49,212 bases of DNA from CAZIRF01 sp964541755 (GTDB lineage Bacteria > Spirochaetota > Spirochaetia > Treponematales > Breznakiellaceae). The first letter of the stretch is position 1; the number at the start of each line of letters is the position of its first letter. A model generated the notes under the pieces. It ran no database searches. It saw only the letters and a program-made list of their open reading frames with translations, and was not told the DNA's origin. Below, piece by piece: positions 8,421 through 16,637 of the stretch. The translations under genes were made by a program, and so were the position numbers. The stretch spans positions 1 to 49,212 of the forward strand of contig CAZIRF010000020.1 of NCBI GenBank assembly GCA_964541755.1. Reading direction: 5' to 3'.

Positions 8421-10005
8421 GGATGGCCCCCTTGAGTTTTTCCAGTTTGGCGGCGACCGTCCCGTTGGCCAGGGCGGCAGCCGCCATGCGGGCGCCTTCG
8501 GCAATGGATGTCGCGCGGCCGGATACGTAGAGGGCCGCCCCGGCATTGAAAGCGACGGCCGCCTCGATGGCCGGCCGGCCGGCCCCTCCCACGAGGTCGC
8601 GGGCGAGGGCGGCATTTTCGAGGGCGTCGCCGCCGGCGAGTTCGGTCTCCTTGTAGTAGCCGAAGCCCTCGGCCTTGGGGTCAAAAGTATAGTCCTTGAG
8701 TTCCCCGTCCGGCCCAATCTCGAGGATGTCGGTGGGGGCGCAGGGCGAGATCTCGTCGAAGCCGTCGCGGCTGGTAAGGACGAGGATGCGTTCAACCCCC
8801 AGCTGACGGGCGGCGCGGGCCACCGGCTCGCGTAGGGCCTTGTCGTAGACGCCCACAACCTGGAACTTGGCTTCTGCCGGGTTCGACAGGGGCCCGATAA
8901 GGTTCATGATGGTCTTGACGCCCATGGCCGCCCTGGCCGGGGCCGCGAAGCGCATGGCCCCGTGGTAGACGGGGGCGAAGAGGAAGACGAAGTTGTGCTT
9001 TTCGAGGAATTCTTCGGCCTGGGCGGGTGTAAGGTCCACCGGAATCTCGAGGGCGCGGTAGAAGTCGGCGCTCCCGCTCTTGCTGGATACGGCCCGGTTC
9101 CCGTGCTTGGCCACCGGAAGCCCACAGGCTGCGGCCACAATGGCGGCCATGGAGCTGATATTGAAGGAGCCCTTCTCGTCGCCGCCGGTGCCCACAATAT
9201 CTGTTGTGTCGCCGACACTGTGGAAGGGGGGTTTCTTTCGGTGGAGGACAGCGGCGCAGCCGGCGATCTCGTCGGCCGCCGGGCCCTTGGCCGCGAGGGC
9301 AGAGAGGAGGGCCGCCGTCTTGGTCACATCGAGGGCCCCGTCGGTAAGCTCTTCCATGAAGGACTCGGCTTCCGGCCGGGAGAGGTTCTGGCCAGCTATC
9401 AGCTTTTCGAGGGTCTTCTTGTACGCAAAGGGCTCAATGCGGTAGGAGAGGAAGGCCTTGATAAGGTCTATGCCCCCTGTCGAGGCGATGGATTCGGGGT
9501 GGAACTGGACGCCCTCAATGGGGTACTCGCGGTGGCGCACCCCCATGATCTCGCCGTCGGCGCTCTTCGCCGTCACTTCCAAGCAGGCGGGGAGGCTGTC
9601 GGCTTCGATGACGAGGGAGTGGTAGCGGGTAAAGACGGCCCTGGTGCCCAAGAGGCGGAACAGCCCCTTCCCGTCCAGCTGCATCTCCTCTGCCACGCCG
9701 TGTTTGATGTTCTTGGCGCCAACAATTCGTCCGCCAAAGGCTTCTCCAATAGCCTGATGCCCCAGGCAGACGCCCAGTATGGGGATCTTCCCGGCAAAGT
9801 GTTTGATGGCCGGGATACTCACCCCTGCATCAGCCGGGCGGCCGGGGCCGGGAGAGATGACGAGGTGGTCGGGCTTGAGGGCCTCGAGGCCCGCTATATC
9901 GATCTCGTCGTTGCGGATAACCCGCACATCCTTGGCTCCCGCCTGCAGGAGGTACTGGTATACGTTGAAGGTAAAAGAGTCGTAGTTGTCTATCAGTATG
10001 ATCAT
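8404..10005 (-). CDS. trpGD: fused anthranilate synthase amidotransferase / anthranilate phosphoribosyltransferase
   Basis: A 533-residue fusion. Residues 1-195 are the TrpG glutaminase: MIILIDNYDSFTFN, SPGPGRP, catalytic Cys80 in GVCLGHQAIGEAFGG, and the His-Glu pair in VQFHPESI. From about residue 205 the TrpD domain begins (LEKLIAGQNLSRPEAESFMEEL), with the PRPP-binding VGTGGDEKGSFNISS and HGNRAVSSKSGSAD and the anthranilate-site block IMNLIGPLSNPA. ATG 10005 overlaps the trpE stop by ATGA, ensuring coupled synthesis with the TrpE subunit it works with. An in-frame upstream extension to 10065 lies inside trpE and is rejected. The TrpG-TrpD fusion order is the one known from enterobacteria. 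Confidence 0.95.
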   Translation of the reverse strand: MIILIDNYDSFTFNVYQYLLQAGAKDVRVIRNDEIDIAGLEALKPDHLVISPGPGRPADAGVSIPAIKHFAGKIPILGVCLGHQAIGEAFGGRIVGAKNIKHGVAEEMQLDGKGLFRLLGTRAVFTRYHSLVIEADSLPACLEVTAKSADGEIMGVRHREYPIEGVQFHPESIASTGGIDLIKAFLSYRIEPFAYKKTLEKLIAGQNLSRPEAESFMEELTDGALDVTKTAALLSALAAKGPAADEIAGCAAVLHRKKPPFHSVGDTTDIVGTGGDEKGSFNISSMAAIVAAACGLPVAKHGNRAVSSKSGSADFYRALEIPVDLTPAQAEEFLEKHNFVFLFAPVYHGAMRFAAPARAAMGVKTIMNLIGPLSNPAEAKFQVVGVYDKALREPVARAARQLGVERILVLTSRDGFDEISPCAPTDILEIGPDGELKDYTFDPKAEGFGYYKETELAGGDALENAALARDLVGGAGRPAIEAAVAFNAGAALYVSGRATSIAEGARMAAAALANGTVAAKLEKLKGAILARPA

Positions 10006-11453
10006 TTCTTGCCCCCGGAGAGCGCCGCGCGCATGGCGGCGAGTTTTTCGTTCGTCTCTTCCCACTCGCGATCGGGTTTGGAATCGTAGACGATCCCCGC
10101 CCCCGCCTGCAGGTGCCAGAGCCCGTCCTTGACCAGGGCCGATCGAATGCTGATGCAGGTATCGAGGCCCCCGTGGGCGTCGAAGTAGCCGACGGCCCCC
10201 GCGTAGAAGGATCGGTCTTCACGTTCGAGGCCCGACACGATGTCCATGGCCCGAATCTTTGGCGCCCCGCTCACCGTGCCGGCCGGGAATGCGGCCCGCA
10301 GGAGGTCGCCCGCCGTCTTGCCGGGCGCGGGCGTCGCCTCGACTTCCGATACTATGTGCATGACATGCGAGAAGTGCTCGACTTCCATGTTGCGTGTTAC
10401 CTTGACAGAGCCTGGAACCGCCGCGCGGCTCAGGTCGTTACGGGCAAGGTCCACAAGCATGAGGTGCTCGCTGCGCTCCTTGGGGTCGGCCAGAAGCTCC
10501 TTCTCGAGCGCTTCGTCTTCGTCCGTCGTCTTCCCGCGGCGGCGCGTTCCGGCGATGGGCCGTATTGAGGCCACCCCGTCGCGCAGGCGCACGAGGCTCT
10601 CGGGGCTCGCCCCCAGGAGGGTGTAGGTCCCGAAGTCAATATAGAAGAGATAGGGCGAGGGGCTCGCCGAGCGCAGCCTGCGGTAGCCCTCGAGGGGTTC
10701 CAGGGCAGACTTGGCCACGAGGCGACGCGAGAGGACGGCCTGCAGGAGGTCGCCTGCGATGATGTGTTCGCGAATCTTCTCGACACCGTTCATGTAGAGG
10801 ACCTTGTCCGCCGCCTCGTCCGAGACAATCGAAAAGGGGATGGTCTCCGTGGGCGGGGCCAGGTAGGAGAAGTCGAGGTCTGCAAGGCGTTTCTTGATGT
10901 CGTTGATACGCCCCTCGAGTTCAACCGCGTGCTCGTCGTAGTTGAGGCCCACAAGGTGGATGGTATCGGTATAGTGGTCGAAGATGAGCGTGATGTGCCC
11001 GATTATGAACTCCGCCTCGGGCACGGCGATCGAGTCGGGCTTTTCGTGGATGACGACCTTGTCGCAGCGGCGCACGAAGTCGTAGCCCAGGAAGCCCATG
11101 CCGGCGGCCGGCACCGGGAGGTCCGGGGCGATGGACCGGTTCTGCGAAGCCACCTCGGCCAGGGCATCGACGATGTCATAACCGCGTCCGGCAACACCAC
11201 CGGAAGCTGCCGCCGCAAAGCCCTTGCCAGCTTCCCGCTTCGTCTCCACCCCGTCCATCACGAGGTAGACCCCGTCCTTCTTTTGCCGCAGCCGGAAGGC
11301 CTCATCGACGAGTATCATCGAATAGCGCGCCCGCCCCTGCTTGAAAGAGGCCGATTCCAGGATGGCCTTGGCCCCCAGCTTTTTCGCGAGGGTAAAGGGG
11401 GTGAACCGTTCCCCCGGAATGGAAAGTATGAGTGCGTCCGTTCGCTCTGCCAT
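10002..11453 (-). CDS. trpE: anthranilate synthase component I
   Basis: Converts chorismate to anthranilate using ammonia from TrpG; first committed and feedback-inhibited step. The 483-residue protein carries the regulatory-site motif LESA (AILESASFKQGRARYSMI, about residue 33) that binds tryptophan in the family. The chorismate-binding core follows: RPIAGTRRRGKTTDED, LVDLARNDLSRAAVPGSVKV, HIVSEVEA, FPAGTVSGAPKIRAMDI and YAGAVGYFDAHGGLD. It is the first gene of the operon. Its 5' side has a sigma70-like promoter with two 18-bp operator-like repeats. No leader peptide with tandem Trp codons and no T-box was seen in the roughly 57-nt leader, so control is likely by a repressor. Confidence 0.96.
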   Translation of the reverse strand: MAERTDALILSIPGERFTPFTLAKKLGAKAILESASFKQGRARYSMILVDEAFRLRQKKDGVYLVMDGVETKREAGKGFAAAASGGVAGRGYDIVDALAEVASQNRSIAPDLPVPAAGMGFLGYDFVRRCDKVVIHEKPDSIAVPEAEFIIGHITLIFDHYTDTIHLVGLNYDEHAVELEGRINDIKKRLADLDFSYLAPPTETIPFSIVSDEAADKVLYMNGVEKIREHIIAGDLLQAVLSRRLVAKSALEPLEGYRRLRSASPSPYLFYIDFGTYTLLGASPESLVRLRDGVASIRPIAGTRRRGKTTDEDEALEKELLADPKERSEHLMLVDLARNDLSRAAVPGSVKVTRNMEVEHFSHVMHIVSEVEATPAPGKTAGDLLRAAFPAGTVSGAPKIRAMDIVSGLEREDRSFYAGAVGYFDAHGGLDTCISIRSALVKDGLWHLQAGAGIVYDSKPDREWEETNEKLAAMRAALSGGKK

Positions 11454-11485
11454 GCAGCCTGCCTCCCGGCACCCCGTGCCGTTGT

Positions 11486-11503
11486 GTTACTGTTTATAGA
11501 AAC
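11486..11503 (-). promoter_or_regulatory. trp operator-like repeat 1 (leader)
   Basis: GTTACTGTTTATAGAAAC (plus strand), an imperfect dyad of pattern GTTnCTnT-nn-AnAGnAAC. It lies about 10-25 nt downstream of the predicted transcription start. It differs from repeat 2 in only two central bases. Confidence 0.7.
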
Positions 11504-11517
11504 ATCGTATGCGGCAT

Positions 11518-11546
11518 AAGCTAGCACAGCGCATGGTTACTGTCAA
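11518..11546 (-). promoter_or_regulatory. sigma70-type promoter of the trp operon
   Basis: On the minus strand TTGACA (11541-11546) is followed by a 17-bp spacer and TAGCTT (11518-11523). The -35 box lies inside operator-like repeat 2. A start near 11510 would give a 57-nt leader before the trpE ATG at 11453. Confidence 0.6.
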
Positions 11547-11553
11547 TAGAAAC
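11536..11553 (-). promoter_or_regulatory. trp operator-like repeat 2 (over -35 box)
   Basis: GTTACTGTCAATAGAAAC (plus strand), the same pseudo-palindrome as repeat 1, exactly 50 bp away. It covers the -35 hexamer, as expected for a repressor site. Identity of the binding protein is unknown; no TrpR-like gene is in this window. Confidence 0.7.
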
Positions 11554-11570
11554 ATTTCTCCTAGTATCCA

Positions 11571-11730
11571 GAAGCTTGTTGGTAGTATTAATCACAAAGG
11601 GGGGGGGCTGCGGCGCAGCTCCCCCCTGCGGCCGGGCTTCCTCACCCGCGTATGCTCTCTGTCTGCGCGGTCTCAAAGAGCCCGCGCTGCTGCCCACCGC
11701 CACGGGTTCGGCGATCCCGGCCTACCCCCC
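11571..11730. repeat. about 160-bp intergenic repeat, copy A
   Basis: Runs from GAAGCTTGTTGG to CGATCCCGGCCTACCCCC and contains a G-run/C-run hairpin (GGGGG-AGCT-type, centred near 11612) and the shared block CTGCGGCCGGGCTTCCTCA. It is nearly identical to copy B (13551-13720) over most of its length; the loop of the first hairpin differs. The remaining 11731-12042 spacer shows no gene or recognisable signal. Confidence 0.85.
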
Positions 11731-12042
11731 GGGATCGGTTGGGACTCAACGTAATACAGTACTCCGAGTTGACAAGTAGTATGGAGTGTCCCGAAATCCA
11801 AGTCGTGAACCGCGTTGCATCTTATCCCCCAAATGGCGATAATAGGCAAAATCCATGATTGACAGCGAGAGTGGATTGGAAATATGCATCCACTTCGTTG
11901 GCGTTGCGTAAACACTTCCGGGTACCATGCTTGTTCTGGTTGCGAAAAATCACAATACATGGCATAAGCTGAATATCGAGGGAAAACCGCAATAATCCCC
12001 GAAATGAAAATTAATGTCAGTTTTGGTCGCAGGTGGAATAAC

Positions 12043-12402
12043 ATGAGTATGGATAATGGATATCTGATGATCGTTCTCTCCGGCTTCCTGGGAAGATTGC
12101 CCGTAATCGCCGCCTTGGTTGTCGGGTTGGTCATCTCCCTTTACCACTATGGGAAGCAAGCGCGAGTGGCGACCGCCGGGGCCATCGGCTTCTCTGGCCT
12201 CCTTCTTATCAATCTCTTCTCGCCTTTCCTTAACCTCCTCTACCTCAACCCCCACTGGATGGGACAGTCGAGGCAGGTCATGGGCATCATCCAGGGAATC
12301 ATACAGATTTTCTTCACGCTCCTCGATGCCGCTTTCATTGGCGTTCTGATCTACGCCCTATTCTTCGCGGAAAAGAAAGAGCAAAACCAACCCGCCGCTT
12401 GA
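12043..12402 (+). CDS. small membrane protein, unknown
   Basis: A 119-residue hydrophobic protein with three predicted membrane segments: about residues 7-27 (MIVLSGFLGRLPVIAALVVG), 40-62 (VATAGAIGFSGLLLINLFSP) and 82-106 (IIQGIIQIFFTLLDAAFIGVLIYA), and a short charged C-terminal tail (EKKEQNQPAA). ATG 12043 has AGGTGG 6 nt upstream; the in-frame ATG at 12004 lacks a ribosome-binding site. No family was recognised. It lies alone between the repeat copy A and the immunity-type gene pair, on the strand opposite to trpE. It could be an integral membrane accessory protein. Confidence 0.6.
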   Translation: MSMDNGYLMIVLSGFLGRLPVIAALVVGLVISLYHYGKQARVATAGAIGFSGLLLINLFSPFLNLLYLNPHWMGQSRQVMGIIQGIIQIFFTLLDAAFIGVLIYALFFAEKKEQNQPAA

Positions 12403-12573
12403 GCGTCGGGATTGGATTTCCGTTATCTCGATGAATACAGTCGGACAGCATCAATCCAAGCCTTGATATCAGAGATAATCATTATATTGGCCCCTTGAAA
12501 TGAACAGTCGTCTTCATGCTATTATGGCAACAGTGAAACGGATCTTCAGGGCGAAACAATAAAGGAGCTAGCA

Positions 12574-12969
12574 ATGAAAAATATAAGCATATACAAGGCC
12601 GATAAATACCAGACACCCGGCTTCACCAAAATCGAGGAAAATATCTACAAGATAAACGATGCGAGTAATGCCAATGAGGATGAATTCGTCACTTCATTGA
12701 GCTTCGAGCAAGAAGCAGAATATGATGAAGGGACGTCCCCGCAGGATATCTCGCAGTATCCGCTCGAAGATATCCTGGAAAAATATTTGGTGTATGTCAA
12801 AGATTTCTATGAAAACGAAAATGCGAAAAGCGATTCATTATGCTATCTGGAGTTCTGTAGCCCCGATGTAAACGATTTAAAGAGGCTTCTGGAAATTGTC
12901 GGCAAACACGTGTACAACAAGCAATTTGAGAAAGACGGCAAGAAGTATGTCACATTGATGGTAGAATAA
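12574..12969 (+). CDS. hypothetical acidic protein beside an immunity-type gene
   Basis: A 131-residue, Asp/Glu/Tyr-rich soluble protein with no signal peptide (MKNISIYKADKYQ...). Its AT content is much higher than that of the trp genes, which suggests transfer. AAAGGAG lies 6-7 nt before ATG 12574. The gap to the DUF1851-type gene downstream is 12 bp, so they form an operon. Small acidic proteins in this setting are often immunity proteins of polymorphic toxins. No family match was recognised from the sequence, so this role is inference from context only. Confidence 0.65.
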   Translation: MKNISIYKADKYQTPGFTKIEENIYKINDASNANEDEFVTSLSFEQEAEYDEGTSPQDISQYPLEDILEKYLVYVKDFYENENAKSDSLCYLEFCSPDVNDLKRLLEIVGKHVYNKQFEKDGKKYVTLMVE

Positions 12970-12981
12970 GGTTCAGTCAGG

Positions 12982-13554
12982 ATGATATTGCAAAGGTTTA
13001 TAGATGAATGCGCTCCCGGCGTTCATATCAATGCCGATGAATGCGTAATTCAAAAATATGCCACCCTCTTGCCGCCACACATAATCGAATTATGGACACG
13101 GTATGGATTTGGCTTCTATGGAACCAATGGTTTGCAGGTCATTAATCCGGATATCTACCTAAAAAATCTGTGGGGCTGGCTGGGTCAGGAAGAGAACTAC
13201 AATCGCATCCCCATAGCGCTCTCCGCCTTTGGCACTATCTTCTATTATCGAAAACTTTCCGGCGATGATCATGATATCTCTTATATCAACCCGCATAACT
13301 CCTTTTCCGGCGTCCTCTCGTGGGATGTCGGGAGCTTCTTTAACGATCTTGTTTTGAACCGGGATGTCCAGAATGAGTTGCTTGATGCTGCCTTGCTGTC
13401 AGAGCTTTCTACTACGGCAGAAGCCCTGCAGGTAGGCGAGATATACTCGTTTTTCCCGGCATTGCGTCTTGGCGGAGCCAAAGAAAAGGCCTATGTCAAA
13501 AAATGCGATGCCCTTGTCCAGTTGGACTTCCTGTTGCAGTTGCTTACCTTGTAA
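12982..13554 (+). CDS. GAD-like/DUF1851 domain immunity-type protein
   Basis: A 190-residue soluble protein matching the GAD-like plus DUF1851 (Tdi1 C-terminal) pattern of polymorphic-toxin and type VI immunity proteins: LLPPHIIELWTRYGFGFYGTNGLQVINPDIY (residues 29-60), then IPIALSAFGTIFYYRK, SWDVGSFFNDLVL, GEIYSFFPALRLGGAKEKAYVKKCDALVQLDFLLQLL. Family members bind and neutralise a cognate effector, often a DNase, in the cytoplasm. No toxin gene is visible within the window, so this looks like an orphan immunity gene. It has a higher AT content than the neighbouring housekeeping genes. The stop codon lies inside the GTAACCGGAAGC word that opens repeat copy B. Confidence 0.8.
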   Translation: MILQRFIDECAPGVHINADECVIQKYATLLPPHIIELWTRYGFGFYGTNGLQVINPDIYLKNLWGWLGQEENYNRIPIALSAFGTIFYYRKLSGDDHDISYINPHNSFSGVLSWDVGSFFNDLVLNRDVQNELLDAALLSELSTTAEALQVGEIYSFFPALRLGGAKEKAYVKKCDALVQLDFLLQLLTL

Positions 13555-13720
13555 CCGGAAGCTTGTTGGTGGAATGAATCAGGAAGGGGGGGGGGCGCTG
13601 CGTCGCAGCGCCCCCCTGCGGCCGGGCTTCCTCACCCGCACATGCTCTCTGTCTGCGCGGTCTCAAAGAGCCCGCGCTGCTGCCCTCCGCCTCGGGTTCG
13701 GCGATCCCGGCCTACCCCCC
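13551..13720. repeat. about 160-bp intergenic repeat, copy B
   Basis: Second copy of the repeat at 11571-11730, same orientation. It begins GTAACCGGAAGCTTGTTGG, contains a strong hairpin (GGGGGGCGCTG-CGTCG-CAGCGCCCCCC) and the long shared block ending CGATCCCGGCCTACCCCC. The two copies bracket the small membrane protein gene and the immunity-type pair. Confidence 0.85.
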
Positions 13721-13747
13721 TGGGGGGTACAGTGGGCGCCCATCCCG

Positions 13748-14466
13748 TCAAATCCGGTGCCCCTTGGGCAGGATCATGTAGCGTGGAATACGGACATGGT
13801 CCGGCTTGTTCAGAATATCTATCACCGCATCGGCAATATCTTCGGGGCGCAGGGCGTTCGAGATGTTCAGGAGTTTCTTGGGTTTGACCGCCCAGTCCCG
13901 GTGCAGCTGTGTCTCGACCAGACTCGGCTCGATACAGGTGATCTTGATGTCGGTATCGCACAGCTCCATGCGCAGGGATTCCGCCAGGGCTTCGAGTGCG
14001 TGGCTGCAGGCGGCGTACGCCCCCGAGTTCTCTCGCGTCTTGGTGCCCATCACACTTGAAGTAATAATGATGTGTCCTCTCCCGACCTTCTTGAAGTATT
14101 TCAAAAAGGTATAGATTAGGCGGAAGGACATCTCGACCTTCAAACGCATCATGCGGCACATCTTGTCGATATCGATGTTTTCTATAGTATTCGACTCAAT
14201 TATCCCGGCATTGACACAGAGGACGTCGCAGCGGCCAAAGGTCTTGAGTGCATCATCGAGCAGGAGATCCGCAGTCTTTTCATCAAGCAGGTCGGCACTG
14301 TTGGTTGCCAAGCTCGCAGCTTGCAAGGTTGGCAGCTTGTTTTGAAGACTTCGTTGATGCTGCGCCCGCTGGCGACGACGCAGTACCGATGCTCCAACAA
14401 TTTTTCACAGAGGGCCTTTCCTATCCCGCTGCTGGCCCCTGTGACAACGGCCACTTTTTGCTCTAT
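13748..14466 (-). pseudogene. short-chain dehydrogenase, frameshifted
   Basis: Remnant of an SDR oxidoreductase (classical Rossmann fold, NAD(P)-dependent). The N-terminal part reads EQKVAVVTGASSGIGKALCEKLLEHRYCVVASGRSINEVF (TGxxxGIG cofactor motif) up to about 14330. The rest (LATNSADLLDEKTADLLLDDALKTFGRCDVLCVNAGI, IITSSVMGTKTRENSGAYAACSHALEALAESLRMEL) continues in another frame. Catalytic Ser and Tyr are recognisable, but the usual YxxxK lysine is replaced (YAACSHA). AAAAGGAG is correctly spaced from ATA 14466 rather than an ATG, a probable start-codon loss. One frame break plus loss of start and active-site Lys argue for a decayed gene rather than a sequencing error. Confidence 0.75.
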
Positions 14467-14622
14467 GGATTTATCTCCTTTTAAACGGATGCTACCCCTT
14501 GAAGCCCTCGCCCCCTGCAGTGCCCGGCACGATTTGTACAAATCAAAACATATCGATGCAACTACAAAAATTGGTCATTTTCGAAAAAGCTTCCATCGTT
14601 TTATTTAAATACTCTAACCTTT

Positions 14623-14765
14623 GAGGGAATTTCAAAAATCGGTCATTTTTAAAATTCCCTCTTGGGCGAATAAATCCCATATCATTATTATATATAGACA
14701 TGCGATTTATTCGCCTACATACATTCTTGGTAGCTCTTTCAAAACTCACAAAGTTTTGAAAGAGC
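14623..14765 (+). repeat. three-hairpin repeat unit, copy 1
   Basis: Three consecutive inverted repeats: 14623-14661 (GAGGGAATTTCAAAAAT arm, loop CGGTC), 14665-14715 (GGCGAATAAATC / GATTTATTCGCC) and 14733-14765 (GCTCTTTCAAAACT / AGTTTTGAAAGAGC). It aligns end to end with the reverse complement of 19622-19764, both 143 bp. The last hairpin overlaps the 3' end of the secreted-protein gene. Apart from this unit, 14467-14745 holds AT-rich sequence with no gene. Confidence 0.85.
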
Positions 14766-15267
14766 CTCCTTTAATTACCTGCATAATCTCGGCGGTTCTA
14801 CCCCGTATCAATGCCAGATCTTCAGGATGAACCAATTCTCGTACCGTATCTATTTCATCCCGAAACTCTTTCAATTCGGAACTGTACTCGTGCCCGGATA
14901 TATCATTCAGATCAATTCCGTTAGATAAAAACATATCTTCAAGATTAAAGCCGGATGCACTGATAATAATGATGGTAATTTTTTCAAGTCCATCCGAACC
15001 AAATCCATTAACGCGCATTATATCCTGAATCTCTTTTGGCGTTTCATTATTCCTGAAATGATTCAGCATTTCTTGCGGACCTTCAACATCAGCCAAAACA
15101 TTGTCGAGATCATAATCAAGAGCAGCCATGCTGGCTTGTATAGCATCATAATTCTTTAAAAATGAGTCGATATCCGAAGCTTCGAGCTTTTGAGCGGGAG
15201 CCGATTGGCCAAATGCAAAAATCCCCACACAGCATAAAAATACGGATAAACAAATAATCCGGTTCAT
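14746..15267 (-). CDS. small secreted protein, unknown
   Basis: A 173-residue protein with a cleavable signal peptide (MNRIICLSVFLCCVGIFAFGQSAP, cleavage near residue 20). The mature protein is acidic and mostly helical: KLEASDIDSFLKNYDAIQASMAALDYDLDNVL, PQEMLNHFRNNETPKEIQDIMRVNGFG and a C-terminal SSELKEFRDEIDTVRELVHPEDLALIRGRTAEIMQVI. No family was recognised. ATG 15267 has AAGGAG 8 nt upstream; the long upstream extension is rejected because it reads antisense through the GH43 fragment. The final codons (GGSFKTL) lie inside hairpin 3 of the repeat unit, so the hairpin also forms the gene's 3' end. AT-rich compared with flanking core genes. Confidence 0.7.
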   Translation of the reverse strand: MNRIICLSVFLCCVGIFAFGQSAPAQKLEASDIDSFLKNYDAIQASMAALDYDLDNVLADVEGPQEMLNHFRNNETPKEIQDIMRVNGFGSDGLEKITIIIISASGFNLEDMFLSNGIDLNDISGHEYSSELKEFRDEIDTVRELVHPEDLALIRGRTAEIMQVIKGGSFKTL

Positions 15268-15396
15268 GAAAAAGTACTCCTTATGTGGTGTCAGTATACC
15301 ATTACTGATACATCGCTGGAACAGTATATGCCGGGAAGAGGGGGCCAACTTGATGAAGCTGGCGCTATAAATGACAGTAGACGATAAGGAGACAAC

Positions 15397-15815
15397 ATGC
15401 CAAATCCCTATCTGCCCGCCTGGGAGTACATCCCCGATGGTGAACCCCGCGTTTTCGGTGACCGCATTTATATCTACGGATCGCACGACCGGCCGAATGT
15501 GACCAATTTAATTCCAAGGGCTGCGTTTCGGTGAGCGATCGCCCCGAAGGCCCCTTCGAGTTTGTATCCACCTATGACTATCCCGAGGGGCACTCCCGCG
15601 ACAACGGCATCTTCAACGATCCGGGCGTCCTTGTCGATGACGATGGCCGCGTCTACATCTACTGCGGCTTCATGGAACCCTACATGGCAGAGCTCAACGG
15701 GGACAACATGATCGAAGTCCTTCCGGGGACCCACAAGATCGATCACATCTCCAACAAGGAGCCCTTCAGCTTCTTCGAGGCAAGCTCCCCGCGCAAGGTG
15801 GGCGATACCTACTAT
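15397..15815 (+). pseudogene. truncated copy of the GH43 gene
   Basis: This stretch is nearly identical to the first 203 codons of the intact GH43 gene at 19848-21179, including its ribosome-binding site and about 50 bp upstream (from about 15345). It lacks 190 bp (matching about 19958-20147), which breaks the frame, and stops matching abruptly after GATACCTACTAT at 15815. It ends inside the catalytic domain, so no active enzyme is made. The few differences from the intact copy suggest a recent duplication. Confidence 0.9.
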
Positions 15816-15887
15816 GCCTGTTCAGGTGAGTTCTGGTCGGTCATAATCTGGTTGGAGTGGCTATCAACATTTTTGGTAGCAGTTCGT

Positions 15888-16466
15888 TTACCATCCGAAG
15901 GCGCCAATGATTATGGTATCTACCATGTTATCCGTATCTGCGTCCCCATAAGATATTAAATTGTTGGATCCAAAAAATGAATTTGGACGGTCTGTTTGGC
16001 TTGTATCCGCAGGGCCATACAATTCGTATACCTTGTCCAGGCTGTCACCTATCTTGACAGGACAGAAATCCGGAAAAAGGGGAGTGCTATTTCCTGTCAA
16101 CTTGATGTAGTAAAAAAAGCGCCCCTCGGGAGTGCCAAAGAATCCCAAAGTACTTTCCTGATCATAAGGAAACTCTTCCAAAGAATCTTCATATTGGTCA
16201 TAGGGTAAAAACGACTGAGTAATATTATTCTCATGACAAAAAGTCTCTCCAATATTCTTATAATAGTCCTCCAATTGATTGAATAAGGCTACTCTGGCTT
16301 GTCTTTGTAGTTCTTGAATTTCGTCGTCCACTATCGCTTTCGGTTTTTCAACTATCAGTGTGGAGGACTCGGTGCTGATCTCATTGACGCTTGTTGCCTT
16401 GCTTTTTGAGCAGGCAGTGGATACCAGGATTAAAAATACGGACGTCAGTATTAATGCTTTCTTCAT
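15888..16466 (-). CDS. putative lipoprotein, unknown function
   Basis: A 192-residue protein starting MKKALILTSVFLILVSTAC; lipobox VSTAC gives an acylated Cys at residue 19. The mature part has an acidic, Gln-rich helix (DDEIQELQRQARVALFNQLEDYYKNIGETF) and a second half with TLGFFGTPEGRFFYYIKLTG and VKIGDSLDKVYELYGPADTSQ. This last block resembles the generic 'IGDSxxxVxxxYG' motif of small SmpA/OmlA-like or DUF-type lipoproteins; I would not name a family. ATG 16466 has AAGGAG 6 nt upstream. It lies divergent to the ECF sigma operon (171 bp apart) and immediately downstream of the GH43 fragment, which is convergent. Confidence 0.7.
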   Translation of the reverse strand: MKKALILTSVFLILVSTACSKSKATSVNEISTESSTLIVEKPKAIVDDEIQELQRQARVALFNQLEDYYKNIGETFCHENNITQSFLPYDQYEDSLEEFPYDQESTLGFFGTPEGRFFYYIKLTGNSTPLFPDFCPVKIGDSLDKVYELYGPADTSQTDRPNSFFGSNNLISYGDADTDNMVDTIIIGAFGW

Positions 16467-16637
16467 TGGAGCTCCTTTATTCTGGAAAAAGAACAAGTCG
16501 ATCATGGGGATACTATAAGAATTCCTGCTCATTGAGTATACCCGACTCCCCAAGACAGTCAGAAAAAAATACCAACCGAAATGCTTTTCGTATCGTTGTA
16601 TATACCGATGAAGAAATGCGTTTATGATAATTCGAGA

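Noticed and set aside
11454..11510. Trp leader peptide or T-box
   Set aside because: The leader is only about 57 nt and shows no run of Trp codons and no T-box sequence.
11673..12134. Minus-strand frame of 153 codons
   Set aside because: It overlaps repeat A and the small membrane protein gene, has no ribosome-binding site and no family resemblance.
14543..14749. Small minus-strand frame with IRPRGNFKNDRFLK
   Set aside because: It reads through the hairpin unit and its similarity to the peptide in copy 2 follows from the DNA repeat; kept as a remark in the repeat finding, not as a gene.
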